From: Gemmatimonadota bacterium
Lineage (GTDB): Bacteria; Gemmatimonadota; Gemmatimonadetes; Gemmatimonadales; Gemmatimonadaceae
NCBI GenBank assembly: GCA_947471365.1
Contig: CANIWQ010000014.1
Span: 1-37,323 of the forward strand
Direction of reading: 5' to 3'
DNA: 37,323 bases
Shown here: piece by piece, positions 8,246 to 17,099 of the stretch
Layout of the letters: each line of letters starts with the position of its first letter
Position numbering within the stretch: position 1 is the stretch's first letter
Notes under the pieces: model-generated
What the model saw: only the letters and a program-made list of their open reading frames with translations
Databases searched by the model: none
Told to the model about the DNA's origin: nothing
Position numbers and translations under genes: made by a program

Positions 8246-11200
8246 ATGAATGCCCGTCTCCAGACACAGATTGCCGCAGTAGCCCTCGCCTGCTCCATGA
8301 GCAGCACCATGGCCCTGGCTCAGCGTCCGAAAGCAGCGGCGGCTCCTGCCGCCCCTTCCACCGCGCCCTCCTCCAGCTACTCGGCCGCGCTCTACACCGA
8401 TCCCAGCGCGACGTCATCGCGCTTGAAGGCCATGCGTTGGCGTCTCGCGGGTCCGTTCCGCGGCGGGCGTTCTGTGGCGGTGGCCGGCGATCCCTCGGAT
8501 GCGCGGGTGTTCTGGTTTGGTGCCGTGAACGGAGGCGTCTGGAAGACGGCCAATGGCGGGCAAACGTGGCACAACGTGACCGACGGACGAAGTGACATTT
8601 CGTCGGTGGGGGCGGTCACGCTCGCGCCGTCGGATCACAACGTCATCTATGTTGGAACCGGCGAGGCGCAGCTCCGCGAAGATCTCACGTACGGGACCGG
8701 CGTGTATCGCTCCACCGACGGCGGTGAACACTGGCAGCATCTGGGACTCGGCGACACGCAGCACATCTCCAAGATCGTGGTGGATCCGCGTGACCCAGAG
8801 CGCGTGTTCGTGGCCGCGATGGGGCATGCGTTTGGCCCCAACGCGGAGCGCGGCATCTTCCGCAGCGCCGACGGCGGCCGTCATTGGTCGAAGGTGCTAT
8901 TTCTGAATGACTCCACCGGCGCCATTGACCTCGCCATGGATCCCGGCAATCCGCGCATTCTGTATGCGTCGATGTGGAAGTTTCAGCGCACGCCGTGGGG
9001 GATGAACGCCGGCAGCGGACGCAGTGGCCTCTGGAAAAGTCTCGACGGTGGCGACACGTGGAGCGAACTGAGCTTCAATGCCGGCATCCCGCGCACGCCG
9101 CTCGGCAAAATCGGTATCGCGGTTTCGCCGACGCGGCCGCAGCGCATCTGGGCCAGCATCGAAGCGCCGGATTCCGCGGGCGGCGTGTTCCGCTCTGACA
9201 ACGGCGGCGCCACGTGGGAGCGGACGAGCGGCGATCAAAAGTGGTCAGTCCGCCCCTTCTATTACTCCGCGCTGACCGCCGACCCGGTGGACGAGAACAC
9301 CGTCTACATCATGAACCTGCAGGTGTGGCGTTCCGTGGACGGTGGACACGCGTTCTCGCAGGTGCACGTACCGCATGGCGACACGCACCAGCTGTGGATT
9401 GACCCGAAGGATCCCAAGCGGATGATCAACGCCAACGACGGCGGCGCGACCATCTCGTACGATGGCGGCAGGTCGTGGTCCACGCAGCAGAATCAACCGA
9501 CGGCGCAGTTTTATCACGTCACCACCGACCAGCAGTTTCCGTATCGCGTATACGGTGCGCAGCAGGACAATTCGACCGTCTCGATGGCGAGCCGGAGTGA
9601 CGAGGGCGCTATCGGGCTCCGCGATTTCTTTTCCGTGGCCGGCTGCGAGAATGCGACGATTGCGGTCGATCCGCGCGACCCGAATGTGACGTACGGCGGC
9701 TGCTATACCGGCATTCTCACGCGCAACGACCGTGCGACGCGTCAGGATCGCGACGTGTCGGTGTGGCTCTCCAACTACGACGGATGGGCGGCGCGCGACG
9801 TGCCCTATCGTTTTCAGTGGACGTTCCCGATTTTGCTCTCCGCGCACGACCCCAGCACGCTCTACGCGACCTCGCAGTTTGTGCACCGTTCCACCAACGA
9901 GGGCGCCAGTTGGGAGAAGATCTCGCCCGACCTCACGCGCCACGATGCCGCCACGCTCGGGCGTTCGGGTGGCCCGATTCACGGCGACATGACCGGCACC
10001 GAGTGGTACGCCACCATCTATGCGTTCGCGGAATCGTCGCGTCGCAAGGGCGTGCTCTGGGCGGGCAGTGACGACGGCCTCGTGCACCTCTCCACCGATG
10101 CCGGCGCGCACTGGACGAACGTCACGCCACGTGCCTATGGCGCGTTTACGCGCACGGCGGGTATTGAACCGTCGCACTTCGACGCCGCCACGGCATATGT
10201 CGCGGCCAACCGGTATCAGCAGGACGACTTCCACGCGTACATCTGGAAGACCACGGACGAAGGGCGCAACTGGACCGCCATCGGCACCGGACTGCCCAAC
10301 GGCGCGTACGTGCGCACCGTGCGCGAAGACCCCGTGCGACGGGGCCTGTTGTACGCAGGCACCGAGACGGGCGTGTATGTGTCACTCGACGACGGGGCGC
10401 ACTGGGAACCACTGCAACTCAACCTGCCGCGTGTCAGCGTGCGCGATCTCGCCGTGCACGGCCACGATCTCGTGGCAGCAACGCACGGGCGCGCCTTCTG
10501 GATTCTCGACGATATCTCGTCGCTCCGGCAAATGGCCGACAGTGTGACGGCGGCACGCGCGCATCTCTTTCAGCCCGCACCCGCGTTACGCTGGATCAGT
10601 GGCGGCGCGGCGAGCGCGACCGAAGGGGCGAACCCACGCGGTGGCGCGACGATTGATTTTTGGCTCAAGGACGCACCAAAGGAAAAGGTGCACCTGCAGT
10701 TTCTCGACGCCGCCGGTACGGTGATTCGCACGTACGACAGCGACACGCCGCCCGTGGACTCCGTCACCGCACGGGCCGATTCCGCGACGCGCGCCTCGTT
10801 GGCCGCGCGACGCGATTCGTTGGCATTCGACGCTGCAGATTCCGTGGTGAGTGCGCGCGCGGGCAGTAATCGCTTCTCGTGGAACCTGCACTATCCGGGC
10901 GCGACCGCGCTCAAGAACACCGTCCTCGACGAAGGCACGCTCGACGGCCCAATGGCGCCGCCGGGCACCTATCGGGTGCGGCTGATTGTGGGCGCGGATT
11001 CGCTGGTGCGCACTTTTGCCGTGGTCGCGGATCCGCGGGTGAAGACATCCGCTGCCGACCTCGTCGCGCAGTTCCAAGCGGCGCTCCGTGTGCGCAACAA
11101 GATCACGGAGCTGGCGGAGTCGGTGGGACGCATTGAAGACACGCAGGCGCAGATTGACGCGCGCCTCGAACACAGCAAGGATCAGACATTCGCCAAGCGC

Positions 11201-11530
11201 GTCGCGGACGCGGCCACCCCGTTGCGTGGGCGCTTTGAGGCACTGCGAGACGAACTCACCGAAGTCAGTTGTCATGTGGACCAGTGCACACTGGATCAAC
11301 CGATTCGCCTCTATAACATGCTGATCTCGCTCAATGCGCAGATTCAATCTGGCGATTACGGCCCGACCAAGCAGCACGGTGAAGTGTCGGTGGAGTTGTC
11401 CGCCAAGGTGGGCGCGGTACTGCGGCGCCTGCAGCAGCTTGAGGATGCGGAGCTGGCGGCGTTCAATAAACTGCTCCAAGACGTGGGGCTTCCGCCCATC
11501 TACCAGCGACCGCGCAAAACTATTCTCTAG
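8246..11530 (+). CDS. exported sortilin/VPS10-like Asp-box propeller protein A
   Basis: About 1094 residues with a signal peptide ending ALA-Q near residue 26. The body is a large propeller built from about eleven Asp boxes (S-x-D-x-G-x-x-W type), for example KTANGGQTW, RSTDGGEHW, RSADGGRHW, KSLDGGDTW, RSDNGGATW, LSTDAGAHW and VSLDDGAHW. This is the fold of VPS10/BNR-repeat proteins. After residue 770 comes an Ig-like FlgD-type segment (NRFSWNLHYPG and PPGTYRVRLIVG) and an alpha-helical tail. Such proteins are often labelled glycosyl hydrolase, but I see no catalytic residues to support an enzyme. A paralogue lies at 17100-20417. No Shine-Dalgarno; ATG 8246 is chosen from the signal peptide. 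Family assignment is secure, function unknown. Confidence 0.9.
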   Translation: MNARLQTQIAAVALACSMSSTMALAQRPKAAAAPAAPSTAPSSSYSAALYTDPSATSSRLKAMRWRLAGPFRGGRSVAVAGDPSDARVFWFGAVNGGVWKTANGGQTWHNVTDGRSDISSVGAVTLAPSDHNVIYVGTGEAQLREDLTYGTGVYRSTDGGEHWQHLGLGDTQHISKIVVDPRDPERVFVAAMGHAFGPNAERGIFRSADGGRHWSKVLFLNDSTGAIDLAMDPGNPRILYASMWKFQRTPWGMNAGSGRSGLWKSLDGGDTWSELSFNAGIPRTPLGKIGIAVSPTRPQRIWASIEAPDSAGGVFRSDNGGATWERTSGDQKWSVRPFYYSALTADPVDENTVYIMNLQVWRSVDGGHAFSQVHVPHGDTHQLWIDPKDPKRMINANDGGATISYDGGRSWSTQQNQPTAQFYHVTTDQQFPYRVYGAQQDNSTVSMASRSDEGAIGLRDFFSVAGCENATIAVDPRDPNVTYGGCYTGILTRNDRATRQDRDVSVWLSNYDGWAARDVPYRFQWTFPILLSAHDPSTLYATSQFVHRSTNEGASWEKISPDLTRHDAATLGRSGGPIHGDMTGTEWYATIYAFAESSRRKGVLWAGSDDGLVHLSTDAGAHWTNVTPRAYGAFTRTAGIEPSHFDAATAYVAANRYQQDDFHAYIWKTTDEGRNWTAIGTGLPNGAYVRTVREDPVRRGLLYAGTETGVYVSLDDGAHWEPLQLNLPRVSVRDLAVHGHDLVAATHGRAFWILDDISSLRQMADSVTAARAHLFQPAPALRWISGGAASATEGANPRGGATIDFWLKDAPKEKVHLQFLDAAGTVIRTYDSDTPPVDSVTARADSATRASLAARRDSLAFDAADSVVSARAGSNRFSWNLHYPGATALKNTVLDEGTLDGPMAPPGTYRVRLIVGADSLVRTFAVVADPRVKTSAADLVAQFQAALRVRNKITELAESVGRIEDTQAQIDARLEHSKDQTFAKRVADAATPLRGRFEALRDELTEVSCHVDQCTLDQPIRLYNMLISLNAQIQSGDYGPTKQHGEVSVELSAKVGAVLRRLQQLEDAELAAFNKLLQDVGLPPIYQRPRKTIL

Positions 11531-11659
11531 AGAGCCACTGACTTTTTAGGAACCGCTGCGCCGCCCCCCCGGGGCAGCGTACGCGCGTGGTGCTCCACGG
11601 CAAGGCGGACACCGTCACGAACTTCATCCGCCCCGTGAGTGCGGCACTGACCGGAAAAG

Positions 11660-11695
11660 ACGAACCGTCCGGCCACGAGCGGTCGGACGGTTCGT
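11660..11695. terminator. bidirectional terminator-like hairpin
   Basis: 12-bp perfect stem (ACGAACCGTCCG with its complement) that extends by three inner pairs including one G-T, loop ACGAGC. It lies between the convergent Asp-box gene and the propeller gene. No clear T-tract on either side. Confidence 0.6.
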
Positions 11696-11699
11696 AGGC

Positions 11700-11726
11700 G
11701 CCGCGCGCGCCGCGCGCGCCGCGCGC
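11700..11726. repeat. three tandem copies of a 9-base GC repeat
   Basis: GCCGCGCGC occurs three times head to tail with no mismatch, ending one base before the stop codon of the minus-strand propeller gene. Likely a slippage-prone simple repeat. Confidence 0.9.
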
Positions 11727-11727
11727 C

Positions 11728-13137
11728 TCACTTCATCTTCGCCACTTCGAGACGTACGCCAGCGCCATCGCGGACGCCCATGTACACCACGCCGTGCCCA
11801 AAGCCGGCAATCACGCGACCCGCGGGCATCAGCACACGATCGATCAACTCACCTTTCGCGTTGATCACATCGTACACCGAGCCGCCCTGCACCACCTTGG
11901 TCGTGCGGACCCACATGTTGCCGTCGAGATCACCGCGCGCCGAACCGGCCTGGAACGGCGGTGCGTAGTCGGGCAGTTCGCTCGGTGAGACCATATTGAT
12001 GGGTGGAACGTTGACGCCACCAAAACCACCGCGGCCGCCTTCGCCGCCGCCGCGCATCGGCGGCATCGGACCGTCACCGCCGATCTGCACACGTAGCTGC
12101 TGCCCTCCACCGCCTCCTCCGAGTCCCGCAACGCCGCCGCCCATCACTGCCGCGGCACCCGCCTGCATCGCACCCGTATTGCCCGACATCGCCGCCGAGC
12201 GAACCTTTTCCATCGCGACACGCGCCGAGTCGAGAAAAGCGATTTTGTCCTCTTCGGTCATCCGCTTCCAATCGAAAGGCACCTTGGGCGTCGTCGCCTT
12301 GGTGCCATCTGGACGCGTCCACTCGATGTGGTAGTCCTGGCCGCGCAACACGGCCACCGATCCGTCGGAAAGGATGGCCCAGTCGTCAACCGTCGGCAGC
12401 GGGTTCATCGTCACGTTCACTGACATTCGGCCGGCATCATCGCGCGACACCAGCACGCTTGACTTCGGAATCTTCAGATACGCGAGCGTGTCCACTTTGC
12501 GCGTCGCTAGGTCCATGCGCATGAGTGGCGCCGAATCTGGCATCGAGGGCTGCGCCGTGGCACCACTACTGTGATTGTGATCACCACCGGCCGCGGGCAT
12601 CGACATGCGAAACGCCGGCATGCCGCGAAACAGCAACCGACCGTCGCGGTCGGTGCCCGGCGTGCCATTGGGCCCACCGATCAGCAGCCCCGCCTCGTTG
12701 GCGCGCGGCACACTCATGACGCGGGCAATCTTCCCTTGGCCGTCAAGCACGAGCATGGAGAGCGACTGCGGGTCGACGAACAGCGTGGTGTCACCCTTCC
12801 ACGGGATCAGGCCGCCCGCACGCGAGCTGTACGCGTTGGCCGTGGCGCTGGTCGTGTCGGCAATCACCGCATACGAGGCAAGCGTGGTGTCGAACAGCAC
12901 GACTTTCCGCCCATTCAGGTCGTTGATGATGACGCGGCCATCGGGAAGCTGACGCGCCTGTGACACTGCGCCCAGCAGTTCCTTGGACGCGTGCGTCACC
13001 GGACCGAGCGGACGCTCGCGCACCGGCTGTTGGGCCCCGAGGGCGCCCGCGAGGGCGACGGCGGCAAAGAACGTTCGAGCGAGAGGCATGGCAGTGTTGG
13101 TTGAACGGTGGTCGTAATGGTAGTTTCGCGATTGCAT
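11728..13137 (-). CDS. secreted propeller-like protein coupled to the TonB receptor gene
   Basis: Up to 469 residues. It carries a signal peptide (MPLARTFFAAVALAGALGAQ) and repeated short beta segments such as LPDGRVIINDLNGRKVVLFD and DRDGRLLFRG, consistent with a six-bladed propeller; no catalytic motif is seen. A Gly/Met-rich insert (GGGVAGLGGGGGG and MRGGGEGGRGGFGG) lies about residues 325-375. Two starts are possible. ATG 13137 overlaps the receptor stop as TGATG, which favours translational coupling and adds 16 residues before the signal peptide; ATG 13089 gives a compact signal peptide. Neither has a Shine-Dalgarno. The tight link suggests a periplasmic or surface partner of the receptor (inference). 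I do not recognise a named family. Confidence 0.8.
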   Translation of the reverse strand: MQSRNYHYDHRSTNTAMPLARTFFAAVALAGALGAQQPVRERPLGPVTHASKELLGAVSQARQLPDGRVIINDLNGRKVVLFDTTLASYAVIADTTSATANAYSSRAGGLIPWKGDTTLFVDPQSLSMLVLDGQGKIARVMSVPRANEAGLLIGGPNGTPGTDRDGRLLFRGMPAFRMSMPAAGGDHNHSSGATAQPSMPDSAPLMRMDLATRKVDTLAYLKIPKSSVLVSRDDAGRMSVNVTMNPLPTVDDWAILSDGSVAVLRGQDYHIEWTRPDGTKATTPKVPFDWKRMTEEDKIAFLDSARVAMEKVRSAAMSGNTGAMQAGAAAVMGGGVAGLGGGGGGQQLRVQIGGDGPMPPMRGGGEGGRGGFGGVNVPPINMVSPSELPDYAPPFQAGSARGDLDGNMWVRTTKVVQGGSVYDVINAKGELIDRVLMPAGRVIAGFGHGVVYMGVRDGAGVRLEVAKMK

Positions 13138-16100
13138 CAGCGCATGATGATGACGTGGCGTTCGCCGCCGACGCCGACGGGCATGCCCATACCGCCACCG
13201 CCGCCGAACCCACCGCCGCCGGCGCCCGCCGTGCCGCTGCGGATCGCCGCGAGGTACCGCGGTTCAAGATAGCTGGCCACGATGGCTGGCAGCTTGCGCC
13301 GCTGTTCCGCGCTCAGCAGTCCCTTGGTGCCTGGGGCGAGCTGGGTCAGTATGTCCACCGTGCCTTCGCGTGCGCGACGGTACACGCGGTACGCCTCATC
13401 TTCGTCGTACTTGTCCGGAAGTGCGGCGAGCAACTTGGCGGCCGGGCTCCAGATGGAGTCGAGGCGCACCGTGTACCAACGGTTGAGCGTCGCGAGGCTG
13501 TCCGCCTGCTTCTGCGTGAGCCCCAGTGAGTCCGCCTGACGCAGCATCGTGGCCATTGGATTCACCAGCCCGCCGCCATTGGCGTACACCATTTTCAAGA
13601 TCTGCTCGCTCATCTTGTTCCCCGACGAGCGTCGACCGGCATTGAGTTGCTGCACCAGCGACTGCTTTTCGCGCGTCGGGCCAAGATCGAAGCGCATCAT
13701 TGCCGTCACCACCACCGGTTGGCGGAAGGCGTTGGTGGCCGGACTGGTGTTGCCGAAGCGCTGGTTGACTTCGTACTTGAAGCGCTGCGCCGTCGGATCG
13801 TAGCCGCGGACATAGAGTAGCTGATTATCCGGCGTCGCCGGCTGCCCCCATCCCTTCAGATTGTTCTCGCCGTGTAGCACCAAATCCGCCGCGCCGAGCG
13901 GATTGTTGATGGCCAAGCTGAGCGTGGCGCGCTGCGGCAACCCGAGTTTGAGCGGGTTGAACGAGATCGACATATTCGCCGTGGTCGTCCACGGACCTTC
14001 GCAGCTGTTGCGGTCGGCAATGCGACCGAGCTGCCCCTGCAGACAGGTGCGCACATTGGCGCTGCTCTTGGCGAGCAACGACTGCATGGCGCTCGCCACC
14101 GTCGGATCGGGAGCCGTGGCGGGATTGTAGATGAAGGCACGGTCGTTGGAATAGCCGTCGCCGTTGACGTCGCCCGCAATCGTCGGCGTGAACGGTGATC
14201 CCGACTGCACGCGGCCGTTCCACGACACGCGCACGGCGTCAAAGAAGTTGTAGCCCACCGTGTACGTCACCTGATGATGCGCGTCCATCGACGACCGCCC
14301 CCACGTCACATCGAGCGGATTCCCGGCCGTGCTCGAAAAGCCGCGATACTGCTCGCGGTAGTTCGAGTACACATACGCGAGGTTCCACGACCAGCTGGTG
14401 TTGAACGTCACTGGCGAAAAACTCGCCTGTAACTGCTGGCTCTCTGAGGTGAGATCGCTCCGCATCTCTGACACGCGGTTGTACAAACTCGTCACCCGCG
14501 CGTCGCGCGAGGCAATCGCGCCCGAGGTTGGCACAATGCTGGTGGGCTGCACGTACACGGGACGTCCGGCCTCGCTGGCCAACGCAAAACGCCGCACGGG
14601 CGAAAAATTCAAATCCACGCCAGCGCCGGTCTGGTTCATGTTGCGCGAGTACGTACCCTGGAACGTGGCCTGGAACGTGTTGTTGAGAATCGAACCGCTC
14701 CACGACAGCACGGAGCGAAGCGCACGTTGCGCGGCATAATCTTTGGAAAACAACGTCACGTTAGGCGCACTGTTGGCAAACACAGTCCCGGCCGATCCGT
14801 CAACACAGGCCGACGGAATATTCGCCAAGCTCGTGCTGTAGGCGTCCCAGTTGGGGAGCGGCGCCGCGGGGCCCATGCACGTCACCTGCTGCACCGCACT
14901 CGGCAGACCGGTGTTGTCGATGGCGTTGCCCACCAACTGCGTCTGCGGGGTGTTCTGGAATACGCCAATGCCGCCGCGCACCACCGCACGCGGGCCGCGC
15001 ACGGCACCTTCAAAACCCCCAATCTGCTGCGCCGTGCCGTAGGTCCACGAAAAGCCAACGCGCGGACTCAGGTAGACTTTGTTCGGCACGTAATCGTTGC
15101 GCACGCCAAACGTCTCTTCGAGCTTCGTATTCCGGACGGGAATCCCCTCGTACTGATTGCCGTCCACGCGCAGACCGTACTGAATCTGCAAGTCACTGTT
15201 GCGGCGGTACGAATCACCGAGCGCGATGCCACCGATATACTGCGCGCCTTCACGCTGACGCGGCGACAGATTGCGACTGAACACGGAGGGGCGTCCGGCC
15301 TGCACATCGGCGAGTGAGTTGAACGAGAACGAACCCAGCAGGTTGGTGGTCTGGTCCTGCGTGTAATCGTCGCGGCGCAGTTCGGTGGTGAGCTTAATGC
15401 GATGCTTGTTGTTCTCGCTAAACCAACTGAGCAGGTTCGAGAACTGCGCCGTCCCATTGCGCGATGATGCATTGAGAAACGCGCTGCCGCCGAACTGGAC
15501 GAACTTCACACCATTGGTGCCGTCGGCAAACGTCGAATTGACGAGCACACTTCCGCTCGGTAACGACAGATAGGGCGTCCCCCAGTTCTTGGCCGAACTG
15601 TAAGAGAGCTGTGTTTCGCTGAGCACCCCGAATCCGAAGTACGTCGAGTGGCGCCCCTGCACCATGCCGTTCCAGTTGGTGCGGTCGCCGCTGTGCGAAG
15701 GAAACTCGCTCGTGGCGTTGAGCACCGGCGTGTTCATTCCCCACGAGCCCTGATACGTCAGGTTCCACGCCGTGCCGCTCCGTGAACCTGTTGGGGCCAC
15801 ATCAATCGTCCCCAGCACTAGCCCCTGATCACTCATACGGTTGCTCGGAATGCCCCCGAGCGTGGTCGGCACCTTGAGCTGATTCAGAATATTCGTGAGC
15901 CGAGTCACGGAGTCGGCGGAGATGCCGCTCGTCTGTAAACCCAGCGCATCCGTGTTGAGCAACGTCTTGAGCTCGTTCGACCGCCGCCCAAGCTGATAGC
16001 TAAAGGTGTAGAACGATTCGTCGAGCTTCACCGGACCGGAAAAACGGCCACTCAGCGAGGTATTGCTGTATTCCTGCCCCAGCGCGCGTGCCGCGCGGTC

Positions 16101-16868
16101 GGTCCACTGCAGCGAGGGCGAGTCGAGATTGAGTGACGCCGAGCGAATTTTGAAGTTCGACCCACCACTCGTGCGCACGCTGAACCGACCACCGCTCGAC
16201 CCGCCACTGCTCACGTCCCACTGCGAGGAGTTGAGCGAACTCGAGAGCGCCGCGTCGCGCGGCAGGTCACCACCGCCGAACGCTGCGCCATTCAACGTCG
16301 TGCTGCTCTGATCGGCGGAAAGGCCAAGGACCGAAAAACCCGAGGGATCGCCATCCGCTCCAGGAATGAGCGTCACCCCTGGGAGGGACGCCGCCATCGC
16401 GGCCAGATTGCCCAACTGATCGGCAGCGAGCGCGGAGCTGTTGACCGATTTTTCGGTGCCAGAGATGTCTTTGTTCGCATCGTTGCGGTCCACGCGGTCG
16501 CGCGAACCGGTAATGCGCATCGCGTCGAGCTCCTGCGAGCGGCTCAACTTGGCGTCGGCGATCAGGATGTCCTGATCCGCCGTCCGCTTCACCTCAAACC
16601 GCTTCTGCGCGTAGCCGATCTGGTTGAAGGTGACGAAATAGTCGCCCTCGCCATTCGGGAAAGTGACGGTAAAGCGGCCGCCCTTATCGGTACGGGCCTG
16701 CCGGTTCACCGCGCCCGAGATCGACGTCACAGTGACCCGCACCCCTTCGATCGGGACCGAATCTTGGTTGATCACCTTGCCGCGGATCACGTCCGTTTGG
16801 GCGGCGAGCGGCTTGGCGGCAATCAGGAATAACACGCAGAGCAGAAACTGCAGACGGCGCAACGACAC
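13137..16868 (-). CDS. TonB-dependent receptor with carboxypeptidase-regulatory N-domain and helical C-terminal extension
   Basis: About 1243 residues. A signal peptide (SLRRLQFLLCVLFLIAAKPLAAQ) is followed by a CarboxypepD_reg-like beta-sandwich (VIRGKVINQDSVPIEGVRVT), a plug domain (about residues 115-250, with LNGAAFGGGDLPRD) and a long outer-membrane barrel ending near PVVVTAMMRFDLGP. After the barrel come about 179 more residues: a helical region with GLTQKQADSL and LLSAEQRRKLP, resembling the LTxxQ motifs of Spy/CpxP-type periplasmic proteins, then a Gly-rich tail. Receptors of this type import large ligands with TonB energy; the substrate is not deducible. GTG 16868 puts the signal peptide at the N terminus; TTG 16919 would extend it by 17 residues. 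The next gene overlaps its stop. Confidence 0.9.
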   Translation of the reverse strand: MSLRRLQFLLCVLFLIAAKPLAAQTDVIRGKVINQDSVPIEGVRVTVTSISGAVNRQARTDKGGRFTVTFPNGEGDYFVTFNQIGYAQKRFEVKRTADQDILIADAKLSRSQELDAMRITGSRDRVDRNDANKDISGTEKSVNSSALAADQLGNLAAMAASLPGVTLIPGADGDPSGFSVLGLSADQSSTTLNGAAFGGGDLPRDAALSSSLNSSQWDVSSGGSSGGRFSVRTSGGSNFKIRSASLNLDSPSLQWTDRAARALGQEYSNTSLSGRFSGPVKLDESFYTFSYQLGRRSNELKTLLNTDALGLQTSGISADSVTRLTNILNQLKVPTTLGGIPSNRMSDQGLVLGTIDVAPTGSRSGTAWNLTYQGSWGMNTPVLNATSEFPSHSGDRTNWNGMVQGRHSTYFGFGVLSETQLSYSSAKNWGTPYLSLPSGSVLVNSTFADGTNGVKFVQFGGSAFLNASSRNGTAQFSNLLSWFSENNKHRIKLTTELRRDDYTQDQTTNLLGSFSFNSLADVQAGRPSVFSRNLSPRQREGAQYIGGIALGDSYRRNSDLQIQYGLRVDGNQYEGIPVRNTKLEETFGVRNDYVPNKVYLSPRVGFSWTYGTAQQIGGFEGAVRGPRAVVRGGIGVFQNTPQTQLVGNAIDNTGLPSAVQQVTCMGPAAPLPNWDAYSTSLANIPSACVDGSAGTVFANSAPNVTLFSKDYAAQRALRSVLSWSGSILNNTFQATFQGTYSRNMNQTGAGVDLNFSPVRRFALASEAGRPVYVQPTSIVPTSGAIASRDARVTSLYNRVSEMRSDLTSESQQLQASFSPVTFNTSWSWNLAYVYSNYREQYRGFSSTAGNPLDVTWGRSSMDAHHQVTYTVGYNFFDAVRVSWNGRVQSGSPFTPTIAGDVNGDGYSNDRAFIYNPATAPDPTVASAMQSLLAKSSANVRTCLQGQLGRIADRNSCEGPWTTTANMSISFNPLKLGLPQRATLSLAINNPLGAADLVLHGENNLKGWGQPATPDNQLLYVRGYDPTAQRFKYEVNQRFGNTSPATNAFRQPVVVTAMMRFDLGPTREKQSLVQQLNAGRRSSGNKMSEQILKMVYANGGGLVNPMATMLRQADSLGLTQKQADSLATLNRWYTVRLDSIWSPAAKLLAALPDKYDEDEAYRVYRRAREGTVDILTQLAPGTKGLLSAEQRRKLPAIVASYLEPRYLAAIRSGTAGAGGGGFGGGGGMGMPVGVGGERHVIIMR

Positions 16869-16995
16869 GGAGGGATGGGCAGGTGGGTGGGTACGGCGGG
16901 GGCTTCGATATGCCCGCAAAGGCCCGATGGATTCCTCGGCTTCTCGACCGATTATTCCTTCGATCTGTTAGAAACCACCGGGCAGGTAAAAGGTT

Positions 16996-17025
16996 GCCGC
17001 CGGTCCCCCTCGGGGAACCGGCGGC
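16996..17025 (-). terminator. GC-rich hairpin with T-run: terminator of the Asp-box gene or attenuator of the receptor gene
   Basis: Minus-strand stem of nine perfect pairs (GCCGCCGGT type) continuing through a one-base bulge into four G-C pairs, followed by AACCTTTT. It lies 75 bases after the stop of the upstream Asp-box gene, but also downstream of a candidate promoter of the receptor gene, so it may act in the receptor leader. Confidence 0.75.
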
Positions 17026-17034
17026 TCCTTAAAC

Positions 17035-17065
17035 TATATACGCATCAGGCCCGAATCGGGTTCAA
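17035..17065 (-). promoter_or_regulatory. candidate promoter and operator of the TonB receptor gene
   Basis: On the minus strand TTGAAC (17065-17060) and TATATA (17040-17035) are 19 bases apart; reading the -10 one base earlier as GTATAT gives 18. The spacer holds the palindrome CCCGA-A-TCGGG (17050-17060), which could be an operator. The predicted transcript would begin just before the hairpin at 17025-16996. Confidence 0.4.
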
Positions 17066-17099
17066 AAAGGCCCAAAATCCCCCTGATTTGCCCCCGCAG

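Larger units (their letters stand above)
11531..11727. other. intergenic region with hairpin, orphan reading frame and GC repeat
   Basis: About 197 bases between two convergent genes. The plus frame at 11581-11697 reads like protein (VVLHGKADTVTNFIRPVSAA) but has only a GTG as possible start and ends inside the terminator hairpin, so it is at best a gene remnant. The hairpin and a 9-base tandem repeat are listed separately. Confidence 0.4.
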
